DNA of 64,000 nucleotides. It comes from Euptelea pleiosperma (lineage: Eukaryota > Streptophyta > Magnoliopsida > Ranunculales > Eupteleaceae). The position numbers were made by a program, and so were the translations under genes. Positions 35,431 through 46,689 of this stretch are shown here, one piece after another (position 1 is the first letter of the stretch; the number at the start of each line of letters is the position of its first letter). Below the pieces are notes generated by a model, which worked only from the letters and a program-made list of their open reading frames with translations, did no database searches and was not told where the DNA came from. Where the stretch lies: NCBI GenBank assembly GCA_035048495.1, contig CM068549.1, positions 16,401,103-16,465,102 on the forward strand. Reading direction: 5' to 3'.

Positions 35431-36384
35431 CCTTCCCTAGTCGATATAGATTAATTGAGGCAAGTGTTCATCAAACCAAGAAAACCATCATAATATTCAT
35501 TCCAAAATCCGTCCAATTCAATGTATACGGTCGTTTAAAACGTTTTTTTTTTTTTTCAAAAAAAACTTACAATTTGGGCTTATCAAAAAAAAAAAACCTT
35601 ACTATTCGAGTGTATAATACGTGTATAGTATGCAGAATTACTAACTAGGGTCACTTCACGAACCATGCAAATAATGCTACACATCCCATTTAGTTAAGGG
35701 TATTAGTAGGTCAGATTTGGGTCGGGTAATTCATCCGGGTATGGAAGGTGGATCCAGGCCCAACTGAATCGATTGTGTAATAGGATGCTTTTACTAATTG
35801 CACTGGTAGGAGCCCATTTTAGCATATGGCGCTTACCTTTTAGGCTGAAGCTAAGTGGCTCTGCATATGACATATAAACCTAAAAAAAAAAAAAATTAAA
35901 TTTCAAAAAATAAAAGCAGAATTATTCTGAGTAAATGTGTTTTGGCGTTTCTTATGTGTGTGTGTTTTTTCTATTATTTGCGATCGCCATCGGTTTCCGC
36001 AACATCTTAAGAGTGCCACAGGCTGAACCTGGGGCATAGTTGCCTTGGCTCACAGGCTTAGGCCTTGATCTTAGGTTTGGTGCAGGCTTGAGTGGCCCAC
36101 TCAAACCAGGCCTATTGCCAAAAAAATTTGAACTTCAAAGTACTTACTTTTAGGTTTGTTACCAAGTGTGGATCACATGGATGGGACATTAATTAGGTGC
36201 ACCATTATCTTTATCGTCATTATCCACTACTGCTTTTAGCATAACATGATTCGTGTTTTATACTTGTTACATGTGGATTGGGTGTCTCGAATTCGATTAG
36301 TTTTGCTCTTTTTTTTCGGAAAATCGCACAGTTTTCTATTTTGGTTAGGTTTGTCCTGTTGATTTGGGTCTCATACATAAGATC
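35431..36384. other. Intergenic DNA
   Basis: Homopolymer runs (T13 near 35545, A-tracts near 35590 and 35885) and no gene. A GGTCAGATTTGGGTCGGG stretch near 35715 recalls the composition of hAT MITEs, without confirmed ends. Confidence 0.35.
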
Positions 36385-36659
36385 AAGGTTTAAAAGGGGT
36401 CGTTATAACGGTACGACGGATTGGGGCTGTTACCCTCTGTTTTGTAACGCACAGGTTCGAAAGGAAAATAACGGAAATAACAGCTTATTCTAACAATTTT
36501 TTCATAAAATAACAGTCGTTATTTTCATTATAATGGCCATTATTTTCAAAAAAAAAAATGTTATAACGAAAATCGGCCGTTCTTCTCTGAATTATTAACG
36601 GTATGTAACGTAACGGGAGAGGTTCGTTTCCGTTATTTTCGGCCTTTTTTAAACCATGC
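36385..36659. mobile_element. MITE family D copy 2
   Basis: Imperfect inverted ends AAGGTTTAAAAGGGGTCGTT and CGGCCTTTTTTAAACCATGC. The interior has repeated ATAACGG / CCGTTAT motifs. No coding capacity. Same family as 20498-20682. Confidence 0.55.
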
Positions 36660-37035
36660 ATAAGGCCACCTTTGGTACTAATCAATCCTGATCTATTTCC
36701 AAGAAAATGAATGTGATCCCTCTTTTTGTTTGCGAGCTTGCCTTTGTGAAGGAATTAGGTTTTCTCTTTAATCCTCTGTGTAATTGATTAGTTACTTCGA
36801 ATAATTATTCAAATTTGACGGGACGTTATTCGCTAAAATCAAATTAATACATGCGACATAGAGATCGGCTGCACATTGAACTCCCGCTCGTTTGAAGGAA
36901 TTCAAGCTTCATTTCTTGTTTTCGTTTCAAATTTCTATTTACAACTGTTTGATACTCTCTCTAATCTCTAGAAGAGCCAAACAAAATACGTGAAAATTTC
37001 TATTTCGACTGCATTTCATCATTTTTCGAAGAATA

Positions 37036-39114
37036 CTATACAACTCTTCCCGAAATCGCCGCTGCGAGTGCTGCTGTGAAACTAGGATCTTTCGATAAGG
37101 AAGAAGCCATCTGCTCCACCAAAAACTGTTGGAACGTCTGCGACTCAATTTCCCGGGTAGATTTTTTGGCTTCATGACATGGTTCAGGTTTGGTCAGATC
37201 AAGGGTAATGGTAGGGCCTGATGAGCCGATGGAAGCTGAACAAGGAACCGCGCCAACGGTTACTCCATGGGTCGAACCCAATGCCGCCTCAGCTCGAGAA
37301 GGGTATGGGTGGTTGTGCTCGCCGTCGTACGTCGCTACCAGGATGGATTGATCTTCAACGCTTCTTTGCACCTGAAGAAGAACATATCACCAAAACACCT
37401 TAAGATATCCTGTACTCTTTATTTTCTAGAAAAAAAATTTTGAAAAAAATTCTTGAGATCTAAAGTGTTGATTTAGAAAACTTTTAGAAGTGTAGTTTTC
37501 TAAATGGAGTGATTGACGGTTAAGATTTCATATATTGGCTTACCTTCTTTTTGACCGGGCAGCCAGGGGCAAAGGAGCACCTAAAGTAAGCTCTGGGACA
37601 TGGGTTATCTCTGGTGACCTTTTGACCGTATTTCCTCCATTGATATCCATCCTTCACCACCTGTTCATATAAACCAAGAAAACAAATGGGCTTTTCAGTA
37701 CTTCGAAGGATTGCTTGTTTAACATCTCATACTTAAACCACCATTGGTAGTGGTATTAATGGGCTTGGGTTTGTCCAGCCCAAGGTTAGATATAACGGGC
37801 TGAGACATTAGATTGGGTTTGTTATGCCCAAGCTTGGTGCATTTTTGGACTTGAAACCCATCTATAAATCAAGCCCAAACCCATTTTTATAGTGGAATGT
37901 GCCTTGAAGCCCATCAGATCACCCTGGCCCATTATATGCATCTGAAGGAGTGTGAGAGAACAATTACACCAACAAGAGGTGTTTAGTCTCTCCCAAACTC
38001 TTAAATTGAGACATAATTTTGTAAATTTGAACAAGATAAGAGTGTGATTCAGACTTACAAGGCTGGTATCGGATGGATCGGTTCGTACATACGCCCTCGA
38101 GATCTTCGACTTGAGTTCTTCCTTCGGTTTCTTACACGATTCTTCATCACTAGAGCTGCTCTTACTCTCCATATTGCCATTAATTCCATTATTATTACTA
38201 TTATCATCGTTTTCGACCTTTCTTTTCTTCGATACAGCAGGCGGCGCTTTACTAGGATTATTCTTACTCATCAAGTCCCTTACTTGATCGTGCAAAGTGT
38301 TATAGTTTTCGCACATCACTGTTAGCATCTCCGTCAGCTTCTTGTTCTCTGCAGTCATCCGATTCAACTCCTCGACTAGAACATCGGTCTATAAAACACA
38401 GACACAAGACCACCACATGAGAACTACATGGCGAAGCCTCATCGAAGAGTACCAAAAGAAAATTTCATTGATAAACCTAATTAAGCGTGTCAATTAGTAT
38501 ACCCAGATCCAATTACCAAAAAAAAAGTATACCCATATCCATATATGGCCCCAATATCAATCGGGGCCGAAAATGACTAATCGGGTCAGGTAGTTGGGTA
38601 ATCAGGTACCCATTTTCACCCCAAGTTGGATCGAGAAAACCAATTAATAAGATCAGAAAGATAGAACATTTATCGACGGATTTTTTAAATTTTTTTGTAA
38701 GCCATATCTTCATTCAAAACAAAAAATCGAACACATTCCTAGAGTGGAGTAGAAGATTATCAGCCTCAATGGCTTCACGAAGCCAAGAAGGTAGTGATCG
38801 AGTCCATCTCAAAGGTAGGAAGAAAGTATGAGTCCGACGGGCAATAGTATGAGCAATATTGTTAGTTACACGACCAGCAAATTGAAAAGATAAGTTTCTG
38901 AAGAAAGAAATAAAAGCCAAGATCTCGACAGAGAGGCCAGGCGAGTATGTTTTAAAGCAAGAACAATCTATATATAATTCTATACCCATTCACTCACCTC
39001 TCGTTTGCCCGAGAGTTTCCTTCCCATACTCATCGAAGTTTCGTCGTCGCGACGCCGGAGTGGATTAATGTTGAGATTGAAGCTAAGAGAAGTATCTACC
39101 CAAGTTGAGTCCAT
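37036..39114 (-). CDS. WRKY transcription factor, group IIa (WRKY40-like), gene 2
   Basis: Nuclear W-box-binding regulator of defence and ABA signalling by family knowledge. Four exons, all phase 0: 39114-38998, 38388-38059, 37660-37544, 37371-37036; 299 aa, close to the roughly 300 aa of Arabidopsis WRKY40. The N-terminus [18 protein letters not shown] is the conserved start of the WRKY40 branch and resembles an LxLxL repression motif (SFNLNIN). A leucine-zipper-like helix follows ([18 protein letters not shown]), then KKRK and KKPKEELK basic stretches that may serve nuclear import. The WRKY domain has WRKYGQK and C-X5-C-X23-H-X-H ([13 protein letters not shown]), with the V-type intron after PVKKK. 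The C-terminus has [14 protein letters not shown]. Intron 1 (about 610 bp) holds repetitive sequence near 38490-38640. It has the same orientation and structure as gene 1 at 20.9 kb. Confidence 0.93.
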
Positions 39115-39220
39115 AAGCATATAGAAGAACAAGATTTTCAGCTGTTTTCCTTCGAAATTATCGGTCGATTTCCGTCACAAATTGGTTAGCAAATTTGGAG
39201 GAAGAAGAGTGAGGATGTGA

Positions 39221-39228
39221 ATATATAG
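39221..39228 (-). promoter_or_regulatory. TATA box of WRKY gene 2
   Basis: CTATATAT-type motif on the minus strand, about 107 bases upstream of the start codon; a GA-rich run (about 39286-39320) lies just beyond. Confidence 0.55.
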
Positions 39229-39474
39229 AGGAGGTCCTCTCTAGCTAGATTTAGAAGGAAAGTTCCAGGAACTAAGAAAGTATGGGCGAGAGAGAGAGAG
39301 TCAGAGAGAGAGAAATCTTAAAAGATATAAGCATTTTACGTCATTCATGAGGTGTCAGCAGCCTTATACACTAGTGTAAGAATCTCTCAGGCTTTGGTCG
39401 GCGTTTTGTTTATGAAGTGGGAAGTGCATTTTTCACTCCCATTTTTGCTCCAACCACTTTCCATGGTCAAAAAT

Positions 39475-40306
39475 ACCCTTCTTGAAAACTCGGCGAGTCG
39501 GACTCGAACTCAGCTCGATTTTAGTTGATGGGATTTCGTTTGACTCGGGCTTGTAAGGTGAACTCTTCCTTGTTGCTTGCCAAGTTGAGTCCAATTCAGC
39601 CATGTCAATTTGTATGACCATAAAAAATTCTTGAATTATTCTTGATAAACTTGCGACCCGTATGAATTAGTCAAAAAATTGAAACAAACAACGTCCTATT
39701 CAAAGGGTTGGAAACGTTCTTGAATGTCTGATAATTCACAAACTTTTTCAAATTATTTTTGAATTATCCAGTTTTAAACATGAAAAATCATTTTATAACA
39801 AAAATTATCGATATTTTACTTTTTTATTTATTTTATTTTTTAAAATTATTTTTGCTGAATTTTATAATTTAATTTTTAATGACAAACCCAAACTGTACTC
39901 AGAACATTTCTTGTACCACTTTTTTTTTTGCGGCACTCTGAATCGCTAACTATGCATATGACAAGTCAAATCATATTTCTTTAAATTTTTTAATATTTTT
40001 TCTATTTTTGTGTAATTTAATAATTTATACTCACTTAGTCATTGAGTCAACTCAACTACATGCCGCGTCGAGTTTTCGAGTTTTAGAACAGTGATTAAGA
40101 TTTTCAAAGAAGGGTAATTTTGTCTAGAAACATTGGCTTCCGGATGAAGTTAAAAAAGGGAATGGAAAGAGCAGTCTCGCTGAAAAGTAGTGATTGTCGG
40201 TCGTCCTTCAAAATTCTTTGAAAGTGAAAGTCAAAGTCAAGCCCACCAAAATAATGGAGCCCCAAGTTGAGATGTTCACAACTTCACAGAGAAGTCTATC
40301 TTGACC
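39475..40306 (-). promoter_or_regulatory. W-box-containing upstream region of WRKY gene 2
   Basis: On the gene strand TTGACC lies at 39480-39475 and a tight pair TTGACTTTGACT at 40240-40229. On the opposite strand TTGACC lies at 40301-40306. Paired W-boxes are the known target of WRKY factors, including autoregulation in group IIa. The pair is about 1.1 kb from the start codon, so its role is inferred. No gene is present in this interval. Confidence 0.5.
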
Positions 40307-41172
40307 CAATCCTACCTCTTCCACTTGTGAGCCCTTTGTTTGCTTTCTTGTCACGTTTTTCACTATTTCCACGTGATAACATTAATTATGAATGATGATA
40401 TTATGTGGCACACCATACCCATACCCAATATGCTTCTCCCATGCATGGAAGAAAGTCTCAAGATCGAGGCCAGATCGGTGGGCACCAATCCCGGAATCCA
40501 ATCCAGATCGCTTGATCTAGACTGGAATCAACTAAGACTTCGAACCATGATGCTTTGTATAGTCAAAACCCGGGGTGTGACAGTTTGGTATAAGCCTTTT
40601 TTCGAGATGTCCAGATTTGACTTTTTTTTATAATGCAGAGATAGGATGTGATTGTACGAGTTTTCAACCTTGGTTCAATTAACCTTGCTCGTCTTTCACC
40701 CTTTTGACTCTCCCCCAAAACCAAGGTTGTGCCCACGCGGTTTTGGGGTGCGGGATATCGTGTGCTCCAGTCTTTAGACACTCAACAATTTCCACTAAAA
40801 AAAAAACCACTTTTGAAAAAAAATGGCGTGACCTGACCCTACCTGATCCATACCCAATTTATTGGGTTTGGGTTCTTGAATGAGATCCCTTTCCAAATGT
40901 GGGTCAGGTTTTGATCTAGGATTGGGCCGGGTTCACCTCTTGGATCCAGAACAGGATCGGCCCATCTCGCCCAACATGAAGTCGGACTCCTTTGTAAAAC
41001 ATTGATCTCGGGGTGAGACAGCCTGGTCTGGAATCTGGATTGGATCGCTAGGCTCTGATCCAGACCGCAATCGGCCGAGACTTTGAATCATGGGTACAAG
41101 ACCATAGATCATGTGACATGGATCCGAGTCAGATCCCAATTTGAAAGTGGATCAACATGTGCAATTTGTATA
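40307..41172. other. Intergenic DNA with possible old LTR end
   Basis: GGGGTGTGACAGTTTGGTAT near 40573 resembles the end of a Ty3-type LTR followed by a primer site, but no second LTR or coding region supports it. The rest repeats GGATCC/GATCC-rich motifs (40860-41150). Confidence 0.35.
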
Positions 41173-41571
41173 GGGTCGGGTTCCGTTGACAGATCTAAAA
41201 TGACAGATAAAATGATAGGGACACAATATAAGCCACGTGGCACACTGTTGCAGGACTAGGACCGTATGGATGTTTGTCCTATCCCATGGTGGACCTACAA
41301 TCCTAAAATCAGCCTGTTTACTGATTTATAGGCTTTGGATTAAACTTATTTTCATGGGCTGATCTCAACTGTGGGAATTTGAGCAGTATTTGAGGTACAA
41401 AGATGCAACACTTATAAATCACTAATCAGGCTGATTTTTGGTTTGTAAGTCCATCATGGGATAGGATAAACATCCGTACGGTCAGAGTCCTCTAACAGTG
41501 TGCCACCTGATTTATATTGTGTCCCTGTCATTTTACCTGTCATTTTAGATCTGTCAACGGAGCCCCGACCC
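41173..41571. mobile_element. Mutator-like foldback, family F copy 2
   Basis: The terminal arms GGGTCGGGTTCCGTTGACAG and, reversed, GGGTCGGGGCTCCGTTGACA continue through ATCTAAAATGACAG and GGACACAATATAA. The inner arms carry CACGTGGCACACTG, GACCGTATGGATGTTTGTCC and ATCAGCCTG. Length 399 bp. The 9-bp flanks (ATTTGTATA, ATTTTTGGT) agree only in part, so this copy is older or its ends moved. Confidence 0.78.
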
Positions 41572-41694
41572 ATTTTTGGTAAGATAAGGAACTTCCAGCA
41601 TTAGTAGAAACTAGAAAAAACGATTTGTAACAAAAATGTCAATATCCCAAGAACTAAGCAGAAGGAAGAAAAAATAAAATCACATTTTATATTT

Positions 41695-42088
41695 GGGTCA
41701 GGCGCCGTTGACAGTAAAATGACAGGATTCTGTACAGGACACAATATATGCGACGTGGCACACTTTTGGAGCATTCTGACCGTATGGATGTTTAGCTAAC
41801 CCCAGGTGGACCTACAAACCAAATTTTAGCCTGATTAGTGATTTCAAAACGTTGGATTGCACTTATTTTCATGGGTTGATCTCTACTGTGGGAATTATAG
41901 CAGTATTTGAGGTACAAAGATCCAACGCCTAGAAATCACTAAGCAGTCTTAATTTTGGTTTGTAGGTCCACCTAGGGATTGGCCAAACATCCATACGGTC
42001 AGAGTCCTCTTAAGAATGTGCCATGTGGCACATATTTGTGTCCTGTACAGAATCCTGTCATTTTTGGGCTGTCAACGGAGCCTGACCC
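41695..42088. mobile_element. Mutator-like foldback, family F copy 3, perfect 9-bp TSD
   Basis: Ends GGGTCAGGCGCCGTTGACAG and, reversed, GGGTCAGGCTCCGTTGACAG; the near-identical arms run on through ATGACAGGATTCTGTACAGG. A perfect 9-bp direct repeat TTTATATTT flanks it at 41686-41694 and 42089-42097. Length 394 bp. Inner arms: GACCGTATGGATGTTTAGC / GCCAAACATCCATACGGTC and CCCAGGTGGACCTACAAACC / GGTTTGTAGGTCCACCTAGG. No coding capacity. Long terminal inverted repeats with a 9-bp TSD identify a MULE-type MITE. Confidence 0.92.
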
Positions 42089-42097
42089 TTTATATTT

Positions 42098-42588
42098 TAT
42101 TTCTTACTTTATTACTCTGGTTAGGTGAGCTTAGTAGAAAAAACATGGCGGGGGGTGGTTAGAGCAGCGGTGTGCGTTGCCACAGCCATGAGGTCATGAC
42201 CTCATCTATGGTTACCTAACACAAGATTAAAAATTGGTAGTCAGGAACCTAATCCAAGTGGGGCCCACATGATTCAACGTTAGTAGTTAGTACATCGACC
42301 CCTGAAAGTTGTGTTTCCACATGTCTTAATACATGCACAAGTTTCGGAGTCTACGGGCTGTCTGATCGCTTTTCGCCACGTACCTCAGGGGAGTGTTTTT
42401 AGGATTTATTTTTTTAATTTTTTAATACAAGAACAAAAAAATAACCTAGGTACGTGGCAAAAGGCACTCAAGTACGTGGTGAGAACTCTGTGGTAGTCAG
42501 CGGCTTCGTTGACAGTGAGAGCCTAGGTGGACTTACGTTAAGTTTGGACGTTCGATGTCCAACCAATTACGGACTGAGATAAGAGGAC
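42098..42588. other. Intergenic DNA
   Basis: No gene. GCCACGTACCTCAGG (42376) and CCTAGGTACGTGGC (42446) form a short inverted repeat around an AT-rich loop. Confidence 0.4.
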
Positions 42589-42835
42589 CCATGGTTTAAA
42601 ATATCGTTTTAACGGTTACTATCACAAACTGTTACGATATATGTATTATGTAATATAAATCTGTTATATAATACACATTGTTCTCGTGGGTCTTTCTCAA
42701 AATAATAACTAGTTATATAATAATTAATGTAACACCCATTTTCTTCGCATAACGTTTGACAAAAACATGTGTATAACATTATTTAACATGTTTTTAACAT
42801 AACCCGTTATACGTTTCTCATTACTCGTAACTAGG
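42589..42835. mobile_element. MITE family D copy 3, diverged
   Basis: Begins CCATGGTTTAAAATATCGTT and contains repeated GTTATATAATA and AACATGTTTTTAACATAACC motifs. The right end is eroded. Confidence 0.4.
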
Positions 42836-43008
42836 GGACGCCACGTGCGATGCACATGCCCCTTACACATGGCAACACCTTACACGTGGCTCATTCTTAG
42901 AGACCATTGATGGTATAGATGTTTGGCCCATCCCTAATTGGACCTATATACCAGAATTCATCATATATAATTAATATTTTTTATAGAGTATTTTTCATGG
43001 TTTCTTTT
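42836..43008 (-). mobile_element. Helitron-like 3' terminus and foldback scrap
   Basis: Read on the minus strand, GGGGCATGTGCATCGCACGTGG forms a hairpin stem-loop followed 7-10 bases later by CTAGT. Helitrons end in a hairpin followed by CTRR and insert between A and T. A foldback fragment (GATGGTATAGATGTTTGGCC, 42909-42928) lies next to it. A matching Helitron-like 5' end is at about 53283. Confidence 0.45.
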
Positions 43009-43170
43009 GGGAGCCCAAATTTGCACACCCCATTTCCTATCTCGGTGTACGCCTAGTCGGGGCAAACCCCAAAAAGAGAGATCTCTCTCTAAAACTTGGC
43101 TGGCCGGTGACCGTCACTGACCACCCACAAAATGAGCCACATAGCACATTTTTAGAGGACCCTAAGGCTG
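43009..43170. mobile_element. Foldback family G, left arm only
   Basis: GGGAGCCCAAATTTGCACAC, then CCTAGTCGGGGC and GAGAGATCTCTCT, match the left and right arms of the complete copy at 49939-50456. The right arm is missing; the sequence stops where the Harbinger element starts. Confidence 0.7.
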
Positions 43171-43733
43171 CGTTTGGTTCACGGAAAATTCAGATTCCGG
43201 GTTCTTTTTTTTCCGGATCATGATTTTTCTTGGAAAAGTCATAACCTACAAAAAAAATGATTCAGCGTTTGGCAATGACAGGAAAAAACTCAAATTTTTC
43301 TCGGAAAAAATGTTTATGGTGTTTGGATCATTGGAAATTGTTTTGGAAAATAAATTTTTTTTATATGTATAAAAAAAACATCACAATATAAGTTATAAGG
43401 ATTACAAAAAAAATATATATAAGTAAAACAAATTCCCCCAACAAAAGCGAATGCCAAATTGTGTTGCAAAAAAAATTTATTGTAAATATAAACAAATTGA
43501 CTTATTATAAACAAAAACGAAGTTTTAAATACCATAAAACTCATCTAAAGGTATTAAAGTAGCAGCACTACAACTAATTAAATTAAACACGGTACTAAAA
43601 ATTATAAATTACTATAAAGATTGACTACGCTAATTCTAATATCAACCAATTCAATAACTATTAATATCATTTGCGACCTAAAGCCCTTTAACCAAATTTG
43701 TTAATGGTTTGGCTTTTTAGCCAAGAAAACCTT

Positions 43734-44640
43734 TCAATCGGTGCATTTCAGGTGGTCATATGCAGATACAAGGAATTCATCATCGAAGTCTACACCTTGA
43801 TTTGCCATTATTGCATCATAAAAAATTGGGCCAATATTTTGGTTCTCGAGGCTCTTCAAAGCTTTGACCACCTCGCCAATATTTTTTGCTATTTGTTCCA
43901 AGTTATAATCATTGATATGGCTCCTTTTTCCATGTTGTCGAATAGGAGATGATGCACCAATAGGTGTTGAAGTTTGGGTCTTGTCGGTTTGCACGTCATC
44001 GTCAACGTCCTCGATCCCAAAGTCTGCATCTTTACTTGCATTATCATCTTTGACATCATCTAACTCCACACCAACATCACCATGTGATTTGGCGAAGCTA
44101 CCAGTAGCTTGATCATCTCCACATATAAGTGCCAACTCTTCAAAATTTTTAATTTTCTTGTTTAAAAATTTTGCATGCTTGGGGAATACCTAAATCAAAA
44201 ATTCATAATTAGTTCGCAAAACCAAATATAGTATTATAAACTTATCTTTTTTACTAATTAAATGATGTAATTTACCTTAATATAATCCTTGTATGCTTGA
44301 CCTCCGATGGTAAAGATTTTATTTCTTCATTCCAACCAAACCCACTTTTTAAATGAAACATCTTAATAGTACTATAAATCTTTTTGTGGGTCTTCAGACG
44401 ATGTTCCATATTTTCAGGTGTACATTTCTGAGAATACTTAACTGCTTCCTTCACTACATCTAATACATTCACTGCATCTGATACAGCTACATATGATGAC
44501 CTCTTATCCGATTTTCTACCTTGTCTCACTTCCTCATCAAGTACACCAAAGAGCACTTGATCAACTTCGGGGATCCATCTAACTTGACCCTTTCTTTTAT
44601 CTTCTTGTGTTTCATTTACAACCTCACACGAATCTATTCT
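43734..44640 (-). pseudogene. Harbinger ORF1-like (Myb/SANT) pseudogene
   Basis: The N-terminal piece resembles plant Harbinger ORF1 and L10-interacting-like Myb/SANT proteins: an acidic start LLFGVLDEEVRQGRK, then MEHRLKTHKKIYSTIKMF and SGFGWNEE. An acidic, low-complexity C-terminal part follows (44135-43734) with ELDDVKDDNASKD and EVVKALKSL. In active Harbingers this protein aids nuclear import and DNA binding of the transposase. The frame is split between 44272 and 44160, perhaps by an intron or a frameshift. Confidence 0.65.
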
Positions 44641-44879
44641 TAAATATTGAGCAAATGAAATAACACACTAAACCAATTATAAAAGAATTTCAAATAAAAA
44701 TAATACATACAAACAAAAACACACACATATTTCAATTGTATAGTACATCTGTCACCTACTATAACCATCATTTAACCAAAAAATCTAATACAATGTGTTA
44801 AATCACATAATTAAAAATAATAAACAATGTTGTATATTTTTCATTTTGTTCAATCATCATTGTCCGTATAAGCATTATA

Positions 44880-46010
44880 CATAGTAGTAGTTATAATCTC
44901 TCATTTTTCTTTCCAATCTCTACACTCTTCCCTCTCTTCTCGTTGTGTTATTTGTCTTCTTTGTGTTTGTGTTTCTTGCTCTGCCTCTACCTCTAGCATA
45001 ATAGTATCACTTGGATCCACTCCCATGATGTAGTTGTGTATGATACAACATGCTAATACTACATCCACATGTGTTTTAAACTTCCAAAATGGTTCAGCAT
45101 CCAACACACGAAAACGTTTCTTTAATACCCCAAATCCTCTTTCAACAACATTTCATAATGAAGAGTGACGATGGTTAAAAAACTCTTTTTTATTTTCAGG
45201 CGAATGATTAGTGTACTCCTTCAGGTGATATCGAACACTTCGGTATGGGGGGATGAACCCACTTCAAATACTAAATCCTGCATCTACAAGGTAGTACTTA
45301 CACAATAATGAAAATATATAACTAGTTATAAATCTTTCTTGGTACAAACTATATTTATCTAATATAACTTTTATAATTTCTAGTAATTACCTTCTGGAAC
45401 ATATAGGCCATTGGGCCTTGTCAATGCATCTTCTAGTATAATTGGATCATTTGCTGATCCTTCCCATCCAGCAAGCACATAGGTAATTACTAAGGTAAAA
45501 AGATATTACAACGAGAACAATTTCGGGTGGTTTTATCTTTTCTACCACGAAACCTTGGTTAAAGGTCAATGGGAAGGGACACACGGACATGAGCAGTCTA
45601 TTGCTCTAATGCAATCCTATTAATAAATAGTTCAAAAATACGAGCATTTAAGCATTCATACTTATACAAATATACTAAAGTTGGATTATTAATTTGTATC
45701 ATGTATACCTTGAACCAAGGCATGTATCTTAGGTTTGAGCTGATTTCTGGGGGTGTTGAACCATCTGGTTGTCTAACAAAATCTTTTTGTAAAGCTAATA
45801 TAGTTTTGAAGACAACATTGAAGTAACGATGCACTGTCTCTCCAGAACAAAAAAAAATGGCCATTGACTACTCTATTCCTCACATTGTGTCCTAAAGTGT
45901 GGAGGAATTTTATCAATTGCTCTTCCACTGAAACATCTCTTGTTGGTCGGAGAAGTTGTTTCCCTTTCAATATGGCACACAATTTGTGGAATGTCATCCT
46001 TGACATACAA
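44880..46010 (-). pseudogene. Harbinger transposase (DDE_Tnp_4) pseudogene
   Basis: In order on the minus strand: FHKLCAILKGKQLLR and SVEEQLIKFLHTLGHNVRNR (46000-45880), SGETVHRYFN (about 45845), an AID motif at about 45595 (first catalytic Asp; the usual Gly-Thr-His after it is damaged), GWEGSANDPIIL (about 45460), YLVDAG (second Asp, about 45280), RSVRYHLKEY, then VVERGFGVLKKRFRV (catalytic Glu, about 45140) and LDAEPFWKFKTHVDVVLACC (about 45105-45050). Several stops and frame changes. The D, D and E positions remain, but the protein cannot be made intact. Confidence 0.8.
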
Positions 46011-46322
46011 CAATTTTCTATACATTTCGAGTTTGTTTCATAAATAATGCTATTTATGTAATCTTCTCTCTATATGTCTCTATTAATAGTGGGTGCTCTA
46101 TCTACATATATGTTGGCTTTAACTGTAGCAATAACTACAGCTCCAGCTACCATAACCATTACAACAACTACATAAATCGCTGGGTCTAATGTATCCGATG
46201 ATTATTATCAACAGACATCTATATAGTAAGATTTAAAAAAAAATTAGTATATTTCAAAATGTACATTAGTAAATTCATTAGAATATCAAAGTGCAAATAG
46301 AGTGCCTTAACACACATGTACA

Positions 46323-46440
46323 TTAAAAGGGGCGTTACCGTTTTAACGGCTCTCATTCACGACGTTATTTTAAACCATGGTCAAAATAATGAAATGGCAC
46401 TGTTAATAGAGACACGTTATTTTAAACCAATACATGAGAT
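46323..46440. mobile_element. MITE family D copy 4, fragment
   Basis: TTAAAAGGGGCGTTACCGTT at the left and two TTATTTTAAACCA motifs at the right. Short and rearranged. Confidence 0.35.
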
Positions 46441-46689
46441 ATTACTAGTAGCTTTATATTGCCAGATTGATATCTATAAGTTCTTTTTTTTAACCTCTTA
46501 TTATGGTATATCCAATGATTGGAGTGGCTAGATATAGTGGAGGTTGATATAGATATTGTTAGAATAGGATTTTGCAGATAATAAAATGTCTTGAAAATTG
46601 GTATTCATATGCATAATCAGCTAAACACCCACCTAAAACATGCATTTTTGAAAAAAAAAAAAAAAAAATACAAGATACCATTTTTTTAA

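Larger units (their letters stand above)
43174..46130 (-). mobile_element. Dead PIF/Harbinger DNA transposon with both ORFs
   Basis: The left end GGCTGCGTTTGGTTCACGG follows TAA (43171-43173), a typical Harbinger terminus and TSD. Minus-strand remnants of the two-gene organisation follow: a Myb/SANT-type ORF1 (about 44640-43734) and a DDE transposase (about 46010-44880). The right terminal repeat was not found, so the element is probably truncated near 46.1-46.3 kb. It interrupts foldback family G. Confidence 0.8.

Noticed and set aside
40573..40600. LTR end plus primer-binding site of a Ty3-type retrotransposon
   Set aside because: Only a short resemblance (GTGTGACA then TTGGTAT); no second LTR or coding region.
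41173..42088. miRNA precursor from the long hairpins
   Set aside because: Arms are far longer and more uniform than typical plant MIR stems; terminal repeats and TSDs make transposon origin the better explanation, though siRNA production remains possible.
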